Shown: in pieces, positions 10,410-20,140 of the stretch
Position numbering within the stretch: the stretch's first letter is position 1
How the letters are laid out: the number at the start of each line of letters is the position of its first letter
Source of the DNA: Hoeflea sp. IMCC20628
GTDB lineage: Bacteria > Pseudomonadota > Alphaproteobacteria > Rhizobiales > Rhizobiaceae
Assembly (NCBI RefSeq): GCF_001011155.1
Contig: NZ_CP011479.1
Span: forward strand, 2,064,501 to 2,128,500
Direction of reading: 5' to 3'
DNA length: 64,000 nt
The notes under the pieces: generated by a model
What the model was told of the DNA's origin: nothing
The model's database searches: none
What the model saw: the letters and a program-made list of their open reading frames with translations, nothing else
Position numbers and translations under genes: made by a program

Positions 10410-11576
10410 TTATAGCCAGAATTGCGCGAGTTCGAGCAGTGCGTCGAGCGCTTGTGTATGCAAGGGGCCCTTGTCAACAGCTTCGGTGACGTAGAGAGGT
10501 GTTTCCTGGGACAGCGTGTCGCCGATATAGACCTTCAGGACGCCCACTTCTGCTCCCGCTTCAAGAGGCGCGCGCAACGGCCAGCGATAGGTGATTCGCG
10601 CTGACAACCGGTCCGGATTGGTGATCGGCATGAAGATGTCGATACCGCCCTTTGCCTTCACAATCGCCTTGCCCACCCCGCCATAGACACTGAGTTCGCC
10701 AATGGTTTCATCCTTGGCAAACAGGGTTTTGCGTTCGAACGCACGGATGCCCCACTCCAGCATCTTGCGTGATTCCTCGGCGCGCTCCCGTTCACTGGCC
10801 ATTCCGCCCATGGCCAAAAACAGCCGCCGCCCTTCGCGGTTGATCGACGCAACGATGCCGTAGCCGGATTCCTCCGTAAAACCGGTCTTCAACCCGTCGA
10901 CGCCGATATCAAGCCGCAACAGCGGATTGCGATTGCGCTGCAATATCTTGTTCCAGGTGAAGTCTGTTTGCGAATAATAGCGGTAGAACTCCGGATAGGT
11001 CGACTGGATGTGACGGGCCAGCGTGACCAGATCCTTCATCGTGACTTTGGAGTCCGGATGCGGCAAACCGCTCGAATTGCCAAACACCGACCGGGTCAAG
11101 CCGATGTCGCGAGCGCGTTCCGTCATCAGCCGGGCGAAATTGTCTTCAGATCCGGCCATGCCTTCGGCGATGATGATGCAGCCATCATTGGCCGATTGCA
11201 CAATCACACCTTGAATCAGGTCAACCAGGGGAATGGATGACTTGAGCTCGGCAAACATCGTCGAGGTGCGCGATGCCGCCCCCCCGGTCCTCCAGGCGTT
11301 TTCGGAGACCTGAAATGTGTCATCAAGGGTCAGCCGGCCGGTGTGAATGGCATTGAACACCACTTCCATGGTCATCAACTTGGCAAGGGAGGCTGGCGGC
11401 ACCAGATCATTTTCATTCTTGGCGAACAGCACCGTGCCGGTATCAGCGTCGATCAGATAGGCCTGTTCAGCCCGCGTTTCAAAAAGCTGTGCCTGCACCG
11501 GCGCTGCTAACCCGCAGACCAGCAGCGTCAAGGCAACCAACAGGCGGGCAAGGACCAACCGTGACATTGAAGCCAT
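10410..11576 (-). CDS. D-alanyl-D-alanine carboxypeptidase (PBP5/6 type, DacC/DacF)
   Basis: A periplasmic, membrane-anchored penicillin-binding protein that removes the terminal D-Ala from peptidoglycan pentapeptides. It starts with a signal peptide ending around VQAQ. The three active-site motifs are visible: SLAK near residue 63, SAN near 128 and KTG near 230. A C-terminal PBP5_C beta domain follows. The length (about 388) is normal. Starts at 11576 (MASMSRL) and 11567 (MSRL) are both possible, with no strong ribosome-binding site to decide. It lies upstream of tmk in the same direction and downstream of rlpA. Confidence 0.94.
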   Translation of the reverse strand: MASMSRLVLARLLVALTLLVCGLAAPVQAQLFETRAEQAYLIDADTGTVLFAKNENDLVPPASLAKLMTMEVVFNAIHTGRLTLDDTFQVSENAWRTGGAASRTSTMFAELKSSIPLVDLIQGVIVQSANDGCIIIAEGMAGSEDNFARLMTERARDIGLTRSVFGNSSGLPHPDSKVTMKDLVTLARHIQSTYPEFYRYYSQTDFTWNKILQRNRNPLLRLDIGVDGLKTGFTEESGYGIVASINREGRRLFLAMGGMASERERAEESRKMLEWGIRAFERKTLFAKDETIGELSVYGGVGKAIVKAKGGIDIFMPITNPDRLSARITYRWPLRAPLEAGAEVGVLKVYIGDTLSQETPLYVTEAVDKGPLHTQALDALLELAQFWL

Positions 11577-11727
11577 CCATCGACGGAGAAATTCGTATTT
11601 GCGCCAAACTAGCAATCAAGCCGGATGGGATCAATGCCTTGAGAGAATTGAACAATGGCGTTGTCGAAGATGGCTCTGGTCAGGAGTGAGACTGGCATGA
11701 CCAAAATGCCGGCGGCTACGGGAACTT

Positions 11728-12744
11728 TCAGCGCTGTTGTGCTGGCGTCCCGAGTACCACGTCAAACCGACGCTGCGATGCAACCACACGCCCGCCCCAA
11801 AATGCCATGCCGACATCGCGCAGATCTGTTGGCTGGTCGATTGCCGCCAGCGGGGTCTCGAACGAAGGTCGATCAATCAGCACCGGACCGATGGAGGGCA
11901 GTGCAAAACCGGTTGGAATATCCGAAACAGACCCGAATGCCATGCTCGCCACACCGGGCTGGAACGCGGTCGCAGCCCCGACAGCGGCCGGAGGCACCCT
12001 CCCCTGCGATCCTGCATTTACGCCAGGCAATGCCGAATCCACAGAGTTCATTGCCATCATAACGCCGGTTGCGATGACGCCGCCTGCAGGTGCGTCGGAA
12101 CCGCCAGGCCGGTAGCTTGCCATCAGATAGCGCGTATCATCGCCCTCGACCGGCGCTCGTCCCACATATTCAACCCGGACTGCGGCTACGCCCTCCTGTT
12201 TCATATCAAGCAGTTCGGCCGCCTGACTGGACACGTCGACAATGCGCCCGTGCGCAAAGGGCCCCCGGTCATTGATCCGGATGACGACCGAATTACCGTT
12301 CTTTTTATTGGTAACACGCGCATAACTCGGCAGCGGAAATGTCGGATGCGCTCCTGACAAATGGAACTGGTCATAAATCTCGCCGTTGGCGGTCAACCGG
12401 CCATGAAAGTTGGGACCATACCAGGAGGCGAGGCCTGCCTTGTCGTAATTTTCGTCTTCCTTCGGCGTGTACCACTTGCCCCGAACCCGGTAAGGCTTGC
12501 CAACCATTGCGCGGCCGCCACCCTTCTTCGGACGTTTGGCCGTGCTCATGCGCGGGCTGGCGGCGACGCCATACTCCGTGACCGAAAACTTGGTTTTGGT
12601 ATTGATGTGCGACGGCGAAGACTTCGACTTCGAGTTTGACGTCGAACCACACCCGGCGACGCCAAGCGCGAGAAGTGCGAGCACGGAAATACGGGCTGCA
12701 ACGCGCAGCCCTGCCCCGGTCTGATAGATCAATTTGTGTCCCAC
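11728..12744 (-). CDS. rlpA: RlpA-family septal ring lytic transglycosylase lipoprotein
   Basis: An outer-membrane lipoprotein with a double-psi beta-barrel (RlpA) domain, which in studied members cleaves denuded glycan strands or acts at septa. The domain carries GLASWYGPNFHGRLTANGE and VRINDRGPFAHGRIVDVS. A lipobox VAGC near residue 32 and a Ser/Lys-rich linker precede it. I chose a GTG start (VGHKLIYQTG), which leaves a normal lipoprotein signal; a TTG 19 codons upstream is also open and is preceded by AAGGGGA. The C-terminal part is low-complexity and lacks an obvious SPOR domain. It is adjacent to dac, as in other Rhizobiales. Confidence 0.9.
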   Translation of the reverse strand: MGHKLIYQTGAGLRVAARISVLALLALGVAGCGSTSNSKSKSSPSHINTKTKFSVTEYGVAASPRMSTAKRPKKGGGRAMVGKPYRVRGKWYTPKEDENYDKAGLASWYGPNFHGRLTANGEIYDQFHLSGAHPTFPLPSYARVTNKKNGNSVVIRINDRGPFAHGRIVDVSSQAAELLDMKQEGVAAVRVEYVGRAPVEGDDTRYLMASYRPGGSDAPAGGVIATGVMMAMNSVDSALPGVNAGSQGRVPPAAVGAATAFQPGVASMAFGSVSDIPTGFALPSIGPVLIDRPSFETPLAAIDQPTDLRDVGMAFWGGRVVASQRRFDVVLGTPAQQR

Positions 12745-12965
12745 ATCGCTACTCGATACTCTGGCTGTCGCCAATGTGGCCTGGCAGTAAGTCCCCTGCA
12801 AAGCCGTCCCCTTCGATCAATGCGTCCGATGTCCTAATCGGAAGTTTAGATCGCCCGGCAAAATGGCAAAATTGCGTTGAGTGCCAACTTCATATGGCCA
12901 ATGCGGTCAACATGGTCAACAAAACATGAAGACTGAGGGCTTTCTTCCATCAAACGCGCGGTATT

Positions 12966-13361
12966 CTAGCCATCGATGCGCGCCTTGCCACGACGGCCAT
13001 CATCGCGGATCCAGTTCAGCGTTTGCTCGCCGGTCTTTTCGATTCGGAAACAGGTGGCTTTGCCGCCATACCAGGTCGGCCACTGCTGGCACAGATTTTC
13101 GCCTTTCACCCACCAGCGGCCATTTTCAGTCGGCGCCAGGAACTTTCCCAGGCCGAGCGATGTACCATCACCGGTGACAATTCCGGACCTCTTGTAGTTG
13201 AGCGGAAACTCGCCGCTGAAGGGCGTGGCCAGATAGACCAACTTGCCGTTGACAAAGCGCTTGAGCTCGGAGCCCGTCAACCATTCGGCGCTCAACGCTG
13301 CCGGAGCAAGAGCGACGGCCAGCAAGGCGCCAAGACCGAGTGATTTCATTTTGTGCGACAT
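12966..13361 (-). CDS. DUF995 family secreted protein
   Basis: A small exported protein of 131 residues. A signal peptide (MSHKMKSLGLG..., cleaved near LSAEW) is followed by a DUF995-type domain with LTGSELKRFVNGK and WWVKGENLCQQW. It has two cysteines (LCQQW and TCFRIE) that may pair. The start has a strong GGAGGTGG. The biochemical role of the family is unknown; such proteins are frequent in Rhizobiales and are periplasmic. It stands alone upstream of the tRNA-Ser. Confidence 0.85.
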   Translation of the reverse strand: MSHKMKSLGLGALLAVALAPAALSAEWLTGSELKRFVNGKLVYLATPFSGEFPLNYKRSGIVTGDGTSLGLGKFLAPTENGRWWVKGENLCQQWPTWYGGKATCFRIEKTGEQTLNWIRDDGRRGKARIDG

Positions 13362-13768
13362 GACCACCTCCATGTGTATTGTCTGTGAAGCAATACGCAG
13401 GTGGAGGCATATTGGTTTCATTGCCGGCTCGTATTTCGTCTCCGCGTCGACATCCCAGCGGGAACAGGCCCCGGTTCGCGCCTTGCCCGGGCAGAGCAAT
13501 TTCGCTGCCGCCCACCCTTCCCCTGCACCTGACAATACCCATCACCGGGTAATCGGTTAGCCGGCAGCTCAGCCAGACGTGGCTCAAACCATATCCAAAG
13601 GTACAGCCGCGGTTGCGTCTTGATAACCAAACCAGCTGACGCTTCATGTCGAAACCAGTTGACGCCACGCGCGATGCAGAGATAAAAGCGCGCCAACCGC
13701 ATTGAGGCAACACGTTGCCAGAACCGTCAAGTCAGACGGGGATGGATTGATTTGGCCCCGATACCCCC

Positions 13769-13858
13769 GGAGGGGTGGCCGAGCGGTTTAAGGCACCGGT
13801 CTTGAAAACCGGCGTGCGGGAGACCGTACCGTGGGTTCGAATCCCACCCCCTCCGCCA
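13769..13858 (+). tRNA. tRNA-Ser (anticodon UGA)
   Basis: A 90-base class II tRNA. The acceptor GGAGGGG pairs with CCCCTCC, followed by discriminator G and an encoded CCA. The anticodon stem CCGGT/ACCGG encloses the loop CTTGAAA, giving anticodon TGA at 13803-13805. A long variable arm and the T-loop GGTTCGAATCC follow. The accessory DNA begins within a few hundred bases of its 3' end, but I found no second copy of the tRNA 3' end in the window that could be an attachment site. Confidence 0.97.
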
Positions 13859-14052
13859 CAACCATTTGAATTATCTTATCAAAATCAGTTGACGGCTCTT
13901 CGGAGCTTTTGGAGTTGCCTGCAACATTGTCAACATGAGCTGCAACAATGCTGCGACTTCAGAACTGTTGCAGAATGGCTAATTCACTGTTGCAGGCGAC
14001 CTGGAGAGTTTTCCATCCCCTTGCATCGCGGCGAGTGTGTTGTTTGAAGATT

Positions 14053-14078
14053 TTGCAGTTTTTGTCTGACGACGGACA
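14053..14078 (+). repeat. Solo IS terminal repeat (relic right end)
   Basis: These 26 bases match the right terminal repeat of the IS3-type element at 58687-58712 in 20 of 26 positions, including an unbroken TCTGACGACGGACA. No transposase lies to the left. The IS66 transposase fragment begins immediately to the right, so this looks like the remaining end of a related IS that truncated IS66. Confidence 0.65.
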
Positions 14079-15132
14079 CGCCTGCAAGAGATGCGGCCAT
14101 GCGTTTTCCGGTGATGATACGATGGTGCTGGCCGGGGCCTATGACGAGATCGATATTCCTGCGATCCGTCCTCATGTCACCCGGCATCGGCGTTTTTCCT
14201 GTCATTGCCCGCAATGCGGCACGACGACAAAAGCCACCGCACCTGCCGTGGCAACCGCAACGCCGTTCGGGCCAGGCATTCACGCGCTGGCGATCTACCT
14301 CAAGAGTTTCCATGCATTGTCTTACGAACGCCTGAGCGGTGTGTTCATGGATATCTTCGGCCTCCATGCGAGCGAGGGCGCGATCATGAACATGTTTGCC
14401 CGCTCCCGTCCGAGCTTCCAGGCCACAGCACAGGCCGCCAAGGCCAGCCTTCGAGCCGCCCGCGTTGTCGCCAGCGACGAAACCGGTGTGCGTATTGAGG
14501 GCACAAATGCCCAACACTGGGTTTTTCATTGCAAGGATGCCGTTGTCCACCAGCCCGATTACTCCCGTGCAGCACGGGTCGTTCACGAGACCATGGGCGG
14601 CCATGTCCCCGAGGTATGGATATCTGATCGGTATTCAGCCCAGCAATCTCACGGCCATCGACATCAAACCTGCCTTGCACATTTGGCGCGTGATACAGCC
14701 TTTGCGCTGGAACATGGCGAGGATGATCTCCCTCTTCGCTTCCAGCTTTGGTTTGGCCGTGTGTTTGATTTCGCCAGAGCCATAAGCACATTCGCTGCGT
14801 CTACCGTCGCAAGCAAGAAGCGCAAATTCGATAAACAGCTTGCCGGGCTTCTATGCGCCCCGACTTCATGCGACCTGGCCCAAAAGCTCCAGGCCAAGAT
14901 CGGGCGGGCCCGCGATCAGCTGCTGACGTTTTGCGACTATCCCGGAGAAGTCGATGTCACCAACAACACATCTGAGCGAAAGCTCCGTCCATGGGTCATT
15001 CAGAGAAAGGTGACAAACGGATATCGCGCCATGTGGGCCGCCCAAGCCGAGGCGGATGTACGCACAACCGTCGATACCGCCCGCCTTAAAGGCGCAAATC
15101 CCTTCCAGGTTATCGCATCCGTCTTGGCGTAG
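14079..15132 (+). pseudogene. IS66-family transposase, 5'-truncated
   Basis: About 350 residues of an IS66 TnpC-type transposase. The reading frame opens inside the zinc-binding region (CKRCGHAF, then CHCPQCG). It continues through the core domain with YERLSGVFMDIFGLHASEGAI, VVASDETGVRI, WISDRYSAQQ, CLAHLARD and the C-terminal NNTSERKLRPWVIQRKV. Relatives carry roughly 90 more N-terminal residues (coiled-coil/basic region), which are missing because a solo IS end abuts the gene. The accessory ORFs tnpA and tnpB are absent. A right terminus ending GTAATTAC is likely at about 15162-15178; no matching left end exists. It is probably inactive. Confidence 0.85.
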
Positions 15133-15178
15133 GCCGACATCAAGGCCCGAAATCATAAATTCAGGGGTGGGTAATTAC

Positions 15179-15528
15179 CTTCACGTCACCAAAGGGCAGT
15201 GGTCACAAGACCGATCCAAATCCAAGACCTGCATATGAATGAATCCAACCACGTTGTTCGTGCTGCCGCGGGCAGACCGGATCCTGACCGGACCTGTGCC
15301 GCAACGGCTGCGGTTGATCAGGTGCAAGCTTGGCGGTTGTTGGTCGCAAGATGGAAAATTCTGTCGATACCGGATGCCCGGCCCGGATCAACCGTCCGGA
15401 GACAGGATAGATCGTGGATATAGTCGGCTCTGCCGAAAAATGACGAACCAGATGCCATCGGCTTCGCCGGCAAAACGATCGCGGCTTGTCCGCGCTGCAA
15501 ACGCGCATTTCAAAAAGCCGTCCAAAAA
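15179..15528. other. Intergenic region between IS66 remnant and RTX pseudogene
   Basis: About 350 bases. Short open frames on both strands show no recognisable family and no good ribosome-binding sites. It is probably scar DNA left by insertion and deletion events. Confidence 0.5.
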
Positions 15529-16420
15529 TCACAGGTAATAGAACCCGTCATCGAAGCCGAGGAATTCGATGTTGGTCAGTGTGTCGGTGCCGTCACCGCT
15601 GCCGGCGCCGATCCACTCGACGGTGGTGACGTCGCCGACGGTGGTGATGTTGAAATCGCTCTGGTTGCCTGAGAAGAAGGCGTAGTCGTTCGGGTCGGTG
15701 CCGCCGTCTATGGTATCGTTACCGCGTCCTCCGGTCAGCAGATCGCGCCCGAGCCCGCCCTGGATGATGTCATCGCCGGAGCCGCCATTGATGGTGTCGC
15801 TGCCGGCCCGGCCGAGGATCGTATTGGGACCGGAATTGCCGGTGATGTCGTCGTCGTCAGACGTTGCGAAAATGTTTTCGATCCCGGTGAAGGTCGTCAC
15901 CTGCGTGCCGTCGCCAAGTCGGGCATAGCCTGCTGAGCCACGAATGGTCAGACCCTCTCCATATCCGCTGAACGAAATCGTGTCGCTGCCAAGCCCGCCA
16001 TGGAACTCGTCAACGCCGCCGCGGGTGTAGAAGATGTCGGAAAAACTGCCACCACGCGCTACTTCTTTTCTGCTTGTCCCCAAAAGGGCGAGGCTGTTGC
16101 GCGGGCCGATGACACTCGATATCTTTGAAATCGACACTGTGGACATTGCTAGTCGCCGTCTTCAATTCGGCTGTGCCGTTGTCAAGATCGACGCGCCATT
16201 TCGAGTTGCTGCCCGACAGGTCGAGGGTATCGAAACCTGCACCGCCATAATAGTCATCGATGCCACCGCCACCGATCAACATGTCGTCGCCACCGCCACC
16301 GTCGAGATCATTGCGGTAAGCCGTGCCTGTGATGGTGTCATTGCCGTTCGAGCCGATGACATTTTCAATGGAAGTGAGTGTCTCAGTGGTGAACCCCGAG
16401 AGGGTCGTCGCGGTTCCGGC
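15529..16420 (-). pseudogene. RTX (hemolysin-type calcium-binding repeat) protein, truncated and frameshifted
   Basis: The C-terminal part of a secreted RTX protein with GGxGxDxxx nonapeptides such as GGSGDDIIQ and GGLGRDLLT, closing with IEFLGFDDGFYYL. It is a close paralogue of the RTX gene at 58713-60176, sharing FYTRGGVDEFHGGLG and FSGYGEGLTI. Two lesions are visible. Homology starts abruptly at AGTATTLSG (16420), so the 5' part is lost. The frame then breaks at about 16114/16115, where IEN-VIGPRN of the paralogue becomes IECHRPAQQ because two bases are missing. Downstream of the break the frame resumes intact to the stop. A functional intact product is not expected. Confidence 0.85.
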
Positions 16421-16491
16421 ACAAATTCCGAAAAGTGGACATCCCCTGGCAGGACTAGAATAAGATCGGAACATATCCGCAACATATTCAT

Positions 16492-17277
16492 CTATTGGAC
16501 CGCGCCACGGAGCATCAAACCCACTGACCCAAAAATCATGAATATCCTGTAGGCCCGGAAAAAAATATCGTTGGAGAGGCGTTGCGCGATGGTTCGACCG
16601 ATCTGAATGAACAAGACAGCAACAGGGAGCAAGATTAGCGCTTCAAGCGCAATATCCCAGTTTAAAAAATCGGCCCAGACAAGCAGTAGCATCCGCCACG
16701 CCAACATAGCAGTAACTATGAGGATTATCGTGCCCCTGAGCGCCAGTCGTTCCGTGATGACAGTATGGAGATAAACAGAAAGAAATATCATTGCTCCGGC
16801 CCCCACGAGTCCCGAAAGCAGACCAGCGATCAGCGCAGCAGCGCCACTAAAGAAATTTTGTCTCGCCTTGACGAACGGAAGCACTCGCTTTTGCCAGGCT
16901 GCGCCCTCTGCAAGAAGAATTAGCAATAACAAAAACCCGACGGTGAACTGCAATGCAGCAGGTTCGAGGAGCCGAAACATAAGGACGCCGACGATCACCG
17001 CCGGTATTATAAAAAGTATCATCCGTCCAGCCAGACAATGATTGCCGTACTTCAAACCATCCGGCACGAGAACGACCTGAGACGCAAGATTGACGAGGCC
17101 GGCCAGAATAATTGCTTGGTGCGGTGGCATCACGAAAGACCCCATGAGGATCATTGGCAGAATTGCTCCGTAACCAAAAACGCCTTTGATAACGAATGCC
17201 AGCGCGTAGGCGGCCAATAATAGCGCCAACTGCCAAAACGACAGACCTTCGAATATAATCGCGCCAAACATGTTCAT
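16492..17277 (-). CDS. TauE/SafE family sulfite exporter-like permease
   Basis: A 261-residue inner-membrane protein with about eight hydrophobic segments. It carries the two family-typical glycine-rich loops: VIKGVFGYGAI near residue 30 and GLLSGLVGAGAMIF near 155. Family members export sulfite, sulfoacetate or other small anions; the substrate here is unknown. It is the last gene of the leftward run from tctC, about 220 bases after tctA, so it may be cotranscribed or separate. Base composition here is visibly more A/T-rich than the core region to the left. Confidence 0.82.
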   Translation of the reverse strand: MNMFGAIIFEGLSFWQLALLLAAYALAFVIKGVFGYGAILPMILMGSFVMPPHQAIILAGLVNLASQVVLVPDGLKYGNHCLAGRMILFIIPAVIVGVLMFRLLEPAALQFTVGFLLLLILLAEGAAWQKRVLPFVKARQNFFSGAAALIAGLLSGLVGAGAMIFLSVYLHTVITERLALRGTIILIVTAMLAWRMLLLVWADFLNWDIALEALILLPVAVLFIQIGRTIAQRLSNDIFFRAYRIFMIFGSVGLMLRGAVQ

Positions 17278-17499
17278 CGTCGAGACAGAGCAGATGGAAT
17301 CGACAATCCTTCCACTGATTTACGATCCAGCCTTTGGCACGGCAAAAACAGGCAGAATTCCTTTGTCATAAAACCAACACCGCTAAACATACAGGCGAGC
17401 AATTTGAGACATTGATTTGCAGTATCCTTTTCCCGGGAGTGAAAGCGAGCGACCTTGGGAAATTAATATTTGAACCTTATTCAGATCGCTCGCTTCGCT

Positions 17500-19023
17500 T
17501 TATTCGTTGGCATCGTCCAATAGTATTTTTCTCTGTTGCCTCCTCTCACGAAGTATCGGAAGCAAAATTGAGGCAACAAGCGCCACCCACAGGACATTCG
17601 CGACATTCGATGAGAAAAGGACCATCGGGTCGCCCTGTGAAAGCCGCAAGGAGCGCATGAGATACTGTTCGAAAAGAGGACCAAGAATAATCCCGATGAG
17701 GATCGCGGTGACGTGATACCCCGTTTTGCGTGCGAGGAACCCGAGAATCCCAAACACCAGCGCCAGAACCATATCAAACTGGAACCCCCTGGGGGCGAAG
17801 GCACCTACTGTTGTAAACCCGATAATCATGGGTGCGAGAAAATAGGTCGGCACCAAAGTTACCCGGGCCATGTAGCGCGCCAATGGTACAACGAGCACGA
17901 TCATGAACAGGTAGGCCACGAACATCGATATGAAGACGCCATAGGCCATTTCCGGTCGCTCGGTGAAAATCCTGGGCCCCAAAGTGATGCCCTGATACTG
18001 CAAAACGACCATCATGATTGCTGCTGTTGCTCCGCCAGGAACACCGATTGCCAAAAGTGGGACCAAGGTGCCCGAAGTGACACCGTTATTGGCGGCCTCC
18101 GGTGCAATGACGCCCTCCGGTACGCCGGTTCCAAACAGGCTGGGTGTCTTGGAAAACGCGCGCGCTTGCTGGTAAGCGACAAATGCAGCGATGCTTGCTC
18201 CGGCACCTGGCACAATTCCGATCACAAGACCGATTATGGAAGTCCAGACCATCAGCCATGAGTACCGGAAGGAGTCCCGGACATAAAACCAGGTTTCCGA
18301 CCAAGGCGAATAACGCGCCTTCTGAACGCCATCTTTTGAAAGGATCGAATTGTTCTCGATCATGACGAACGCTTCGGAGATTGCGAAAAGGCCAATCAGG
18401 GCAGGTACAAGCGGGACACCATCATAGAGCTCGATGAACCCGAATGTCGCTCGAGGCGTGGAATAGATTTGGTCGGTGCCAATCGCCCCGATCATAAGTC
18501 CGAGAAAGCCTGCAAACAGTCCCTTCAACATGTCCTGCGCGGCAACTGTCGCAATCAGAACGATGCCGAACAGCATGATCACGACCATCTCAACACTATG
18601 GAGAACATAACCCACCTTCGCAAAGAAGGGTAGAAACGCGATGACAAGTGCTGTTCCGATTAGGCCTCCGACGACCGAGGCGACGAAGCAGAGGATCAGC
18701 GCATGCTGCGCTTCGCCCTTCTTTGACATTGGATAGCCATCAAGCGTCGTAGCCGCTGCTCCTCCTGTTCCTGGTATGTTTATGAGGATGGCCGGTATCC
18801 CGTTGCCCAGTTGGCTCGCGGAGTAAAGCGCCATCATGAAAATCAGCGAGACCTCCGGGTCCATGGCCAGCGTAAGCGGCAGCAGGATGATAATTGTATT
18901 GGCCGAACTGAATCCCGGTACCGCGCCGACGACGGTTCCGATCAGGACGGCAGGGATGATGATCCACCAATACGAGAAAGCTCGTAAGACAAGTTCGACG
19001 AAAAGTGCAGGGTCCCATGCCAT
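17500..19023 (-). CDS. tctA: Tripartite tricarboxylate transporter, large permease TctA
   Basis: A 507-residue polytopic inner-membrane protein, the normal TctA length. Family hallmarks are VGAVPGFSSANTIIILLPLT at the N-terminus, ILINIPGTGGAAATTLDGYP, IVPGAGASIAAFVAY, and the paired LLAIGVPGGATAAIM. With TctB and the binding protein TctC it drives uptake of a carboxylate using an ion gradient. tctB lies four bases upstream. The substrate is not evident, but the GST, hydrolase and cupin genes of the same operon suggest an organic acid that is processed further. Confidence 0.95.
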   Translation of the reverse strand: MAWDPALFVELVLRAFSYWWIIIPAVLIGTVVGAVPGFSSANTIIILLPLTLAMDPEVSLIFMMALYSASQLGNGIPAILINIPGTGGAAATTLDGYPMSKKGEAQHALILCFVASVVGGLIGTALVIAFLPFFAKVGYVLHSVEMVVIMLFGIVLIATVAAQDMLKGLFAGFLGLMIGAIGTDQIYSTPRATFGFIELYDGVPLVPALIGLFAISEAFVMIENNSILSKDGVQKARYSPWSETWFYVRDSFRYSWLMVWTSIIGLVIGIVPGAGASIAAFVAYQQARAFSKTPSLFGTGVPEGVIAPEAANNGVTSGTLVPLLAIGVPGGATAAIMMVVLQYQGITLGPRIFTERPEMAYGVFISMFVAYLFMIVLVVPLARYMARVTLVPTYFLAPMIIGFTTVGAFAPRGFQFDMVLALVFGILGFLARKTGYHVTAILIGIILGPLFEQYLMRSLRLSQGDPMVLFSSNVANVLWVALVASILLPILRERRQQRKILLDDANE

Positions 19024-19026
19024 GGG

Positions 19027-19551
19027 TCAGCTCTGAAACAGCATGGCGGCAACCCGTTCAAACGGACCGTGTGGAAAACGAGCCCCAACCAGCACGATGA
19101 ACAGCAGGTACCCTCCGAGCGACATTCCAGTCGCTATAGCCAGAGCAATCTTTATCTTGCCTGGTCCAGCCAGCATGATCACCGTCGAGACAACGAAGAT
19201 AAAAAGACTTATTGTGAAGCCAAGATAATTCATCGAATAGACGAAGCCACAGGTCAGCAATGCAAGCCCGATCCGTCTCATCAGGACGCCGGTGGTTTCT
19301 CCGAACAGGTCGCCGAAGGTGAGCGCGGCCAATCCGTTTCGGTATTCCCGAACGAAGCGTAGACCGAGAAGGACGCTGACGAGCACCAATGCGGTCATCA
19401 GACTGATGCCCAAGGACGACGCCTGCCAAGGCAACCCCCAGACCGTCGACACATAGTAGGCACCAAAACAGAGTCCCGCGACCGGGATGATCAGGTCTGC
19501 GCCAAGCGAAATTTCCTTTTCGTGAGCGTCAGATGAGAGGTTTGCCATCAC
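19027..19551 (-). CDS. tctB: Tripartite tricarboxylate transporter, small permease TctB
   Basis: 174 residues with four hydrophobic helices, the usual TctB plan: GADLIIPVAGLCFGAYYV, a second helix at about 45-65, a pair in the C-terminal half, and a polar loop. It is the small membrane subunit that pairs with TctA. Its stop lies four bases before the tctA start. The upstream cupin gene is in the same direction. Confidence 0.9.
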   Translation of the reverse strand: MMANLSSDAHEKEISLGADLIIPVAGLCFGAYYVSTVWGLPWQASSLGISLMTALVLVSVLLGLRFVREYRNGLAALTFGDLFGETTGVLMRRIGLALLTCGFVYSMNYLGFTISLFIFVVSTVIMLAGPGKIKIALAIATGMSLGGYLLFIVLVGARFPHGPFERVAAMLFQS

Positions 19552-19635
19552 GTTTCTCCTGCCCGGACTCTATTAACTGCATGAAGAAGGGCTGTTTTCT
19601 TCGTGCGTCTTGATATGAATGGGTATTCCGGACAC

Positions 19636-20118
19636 TCAACCAAACGCCGCAAGCTTGCCGCCCGCCTCGGCACTCACCGGTTCTGCGGCAACCAACACAA
19701 AGAAAATGCGGCACGGCTCGGGGCCTCGATTTACCCAGTTGTGGACGGTGCCCCGTTGGACGAGAGCATCGCCGGCGGATAGCGTCACAACGACACCATC
19801 GTCCAGTTCCATGTCTATCGATCCGGACATCACCACAGCGTAGTCTACCGAGTCAGTTCGATGCAGACGGCCGGCCACGCCCGCCTGATACTCCACGACC
19901 CGAAAAACCGTTCCGTTGGGATCCGTCGTCCCAATCTCCCGCTTGGCTGCGTCGGACTGTCCGGCATTGTCCGACGGAAAGCGATCCGTCGTCCAAAGCA
20001 CCGCGGACTTATGACCTGGACGCCGTGAAATCACCGTGTCGGACAGATCGTCGAACTTGACGATAGCCTTTCCGTTTTCATCGTGCCCTGTAACAACCCG
20101 CCTGATATTCAGTTCCAT
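19636..20118 (-). CDS. Cupin-domain protein
   Basis: A 160-residue single-domain cupin. The C-terminal half carries the barrel motifs: LHRTDSVDYAVVMSGSIDMEL (motif 1 with its His and Glu/Asp ligands), DGVVVTLSAGDALVQRGTVHNW, and a FFVLVAAEPV ending. Such proteins may be dioxygenases, isomerases or ligand sensors. Position between a hydrolase and the Tct permeases suggests a catabolic role on the imported acid, which is inference only. It starts MELNIRRVVTGHDENG and lies 22 bases from the hydrolase stop. Confidence 0.85.
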   Translation of the reverse strand: MELNIRRVVTGHDENGKAIVKFDDLSDTVISRRPGHKSAVLWTTDRFPSDNAGQSDAAKREIGTTDPNGTVFRVVEYQAGVAGRLHRTDSVDYAVVMSGSIDMELDDGVVVTLSAGDALVQRGTVHNWVNRGPEPCRIFFVLVAAEPVSAEAGGKLAAFG

Positions 20119-20140
20119 GGTTCAGTTCCCTTTGATGCAC

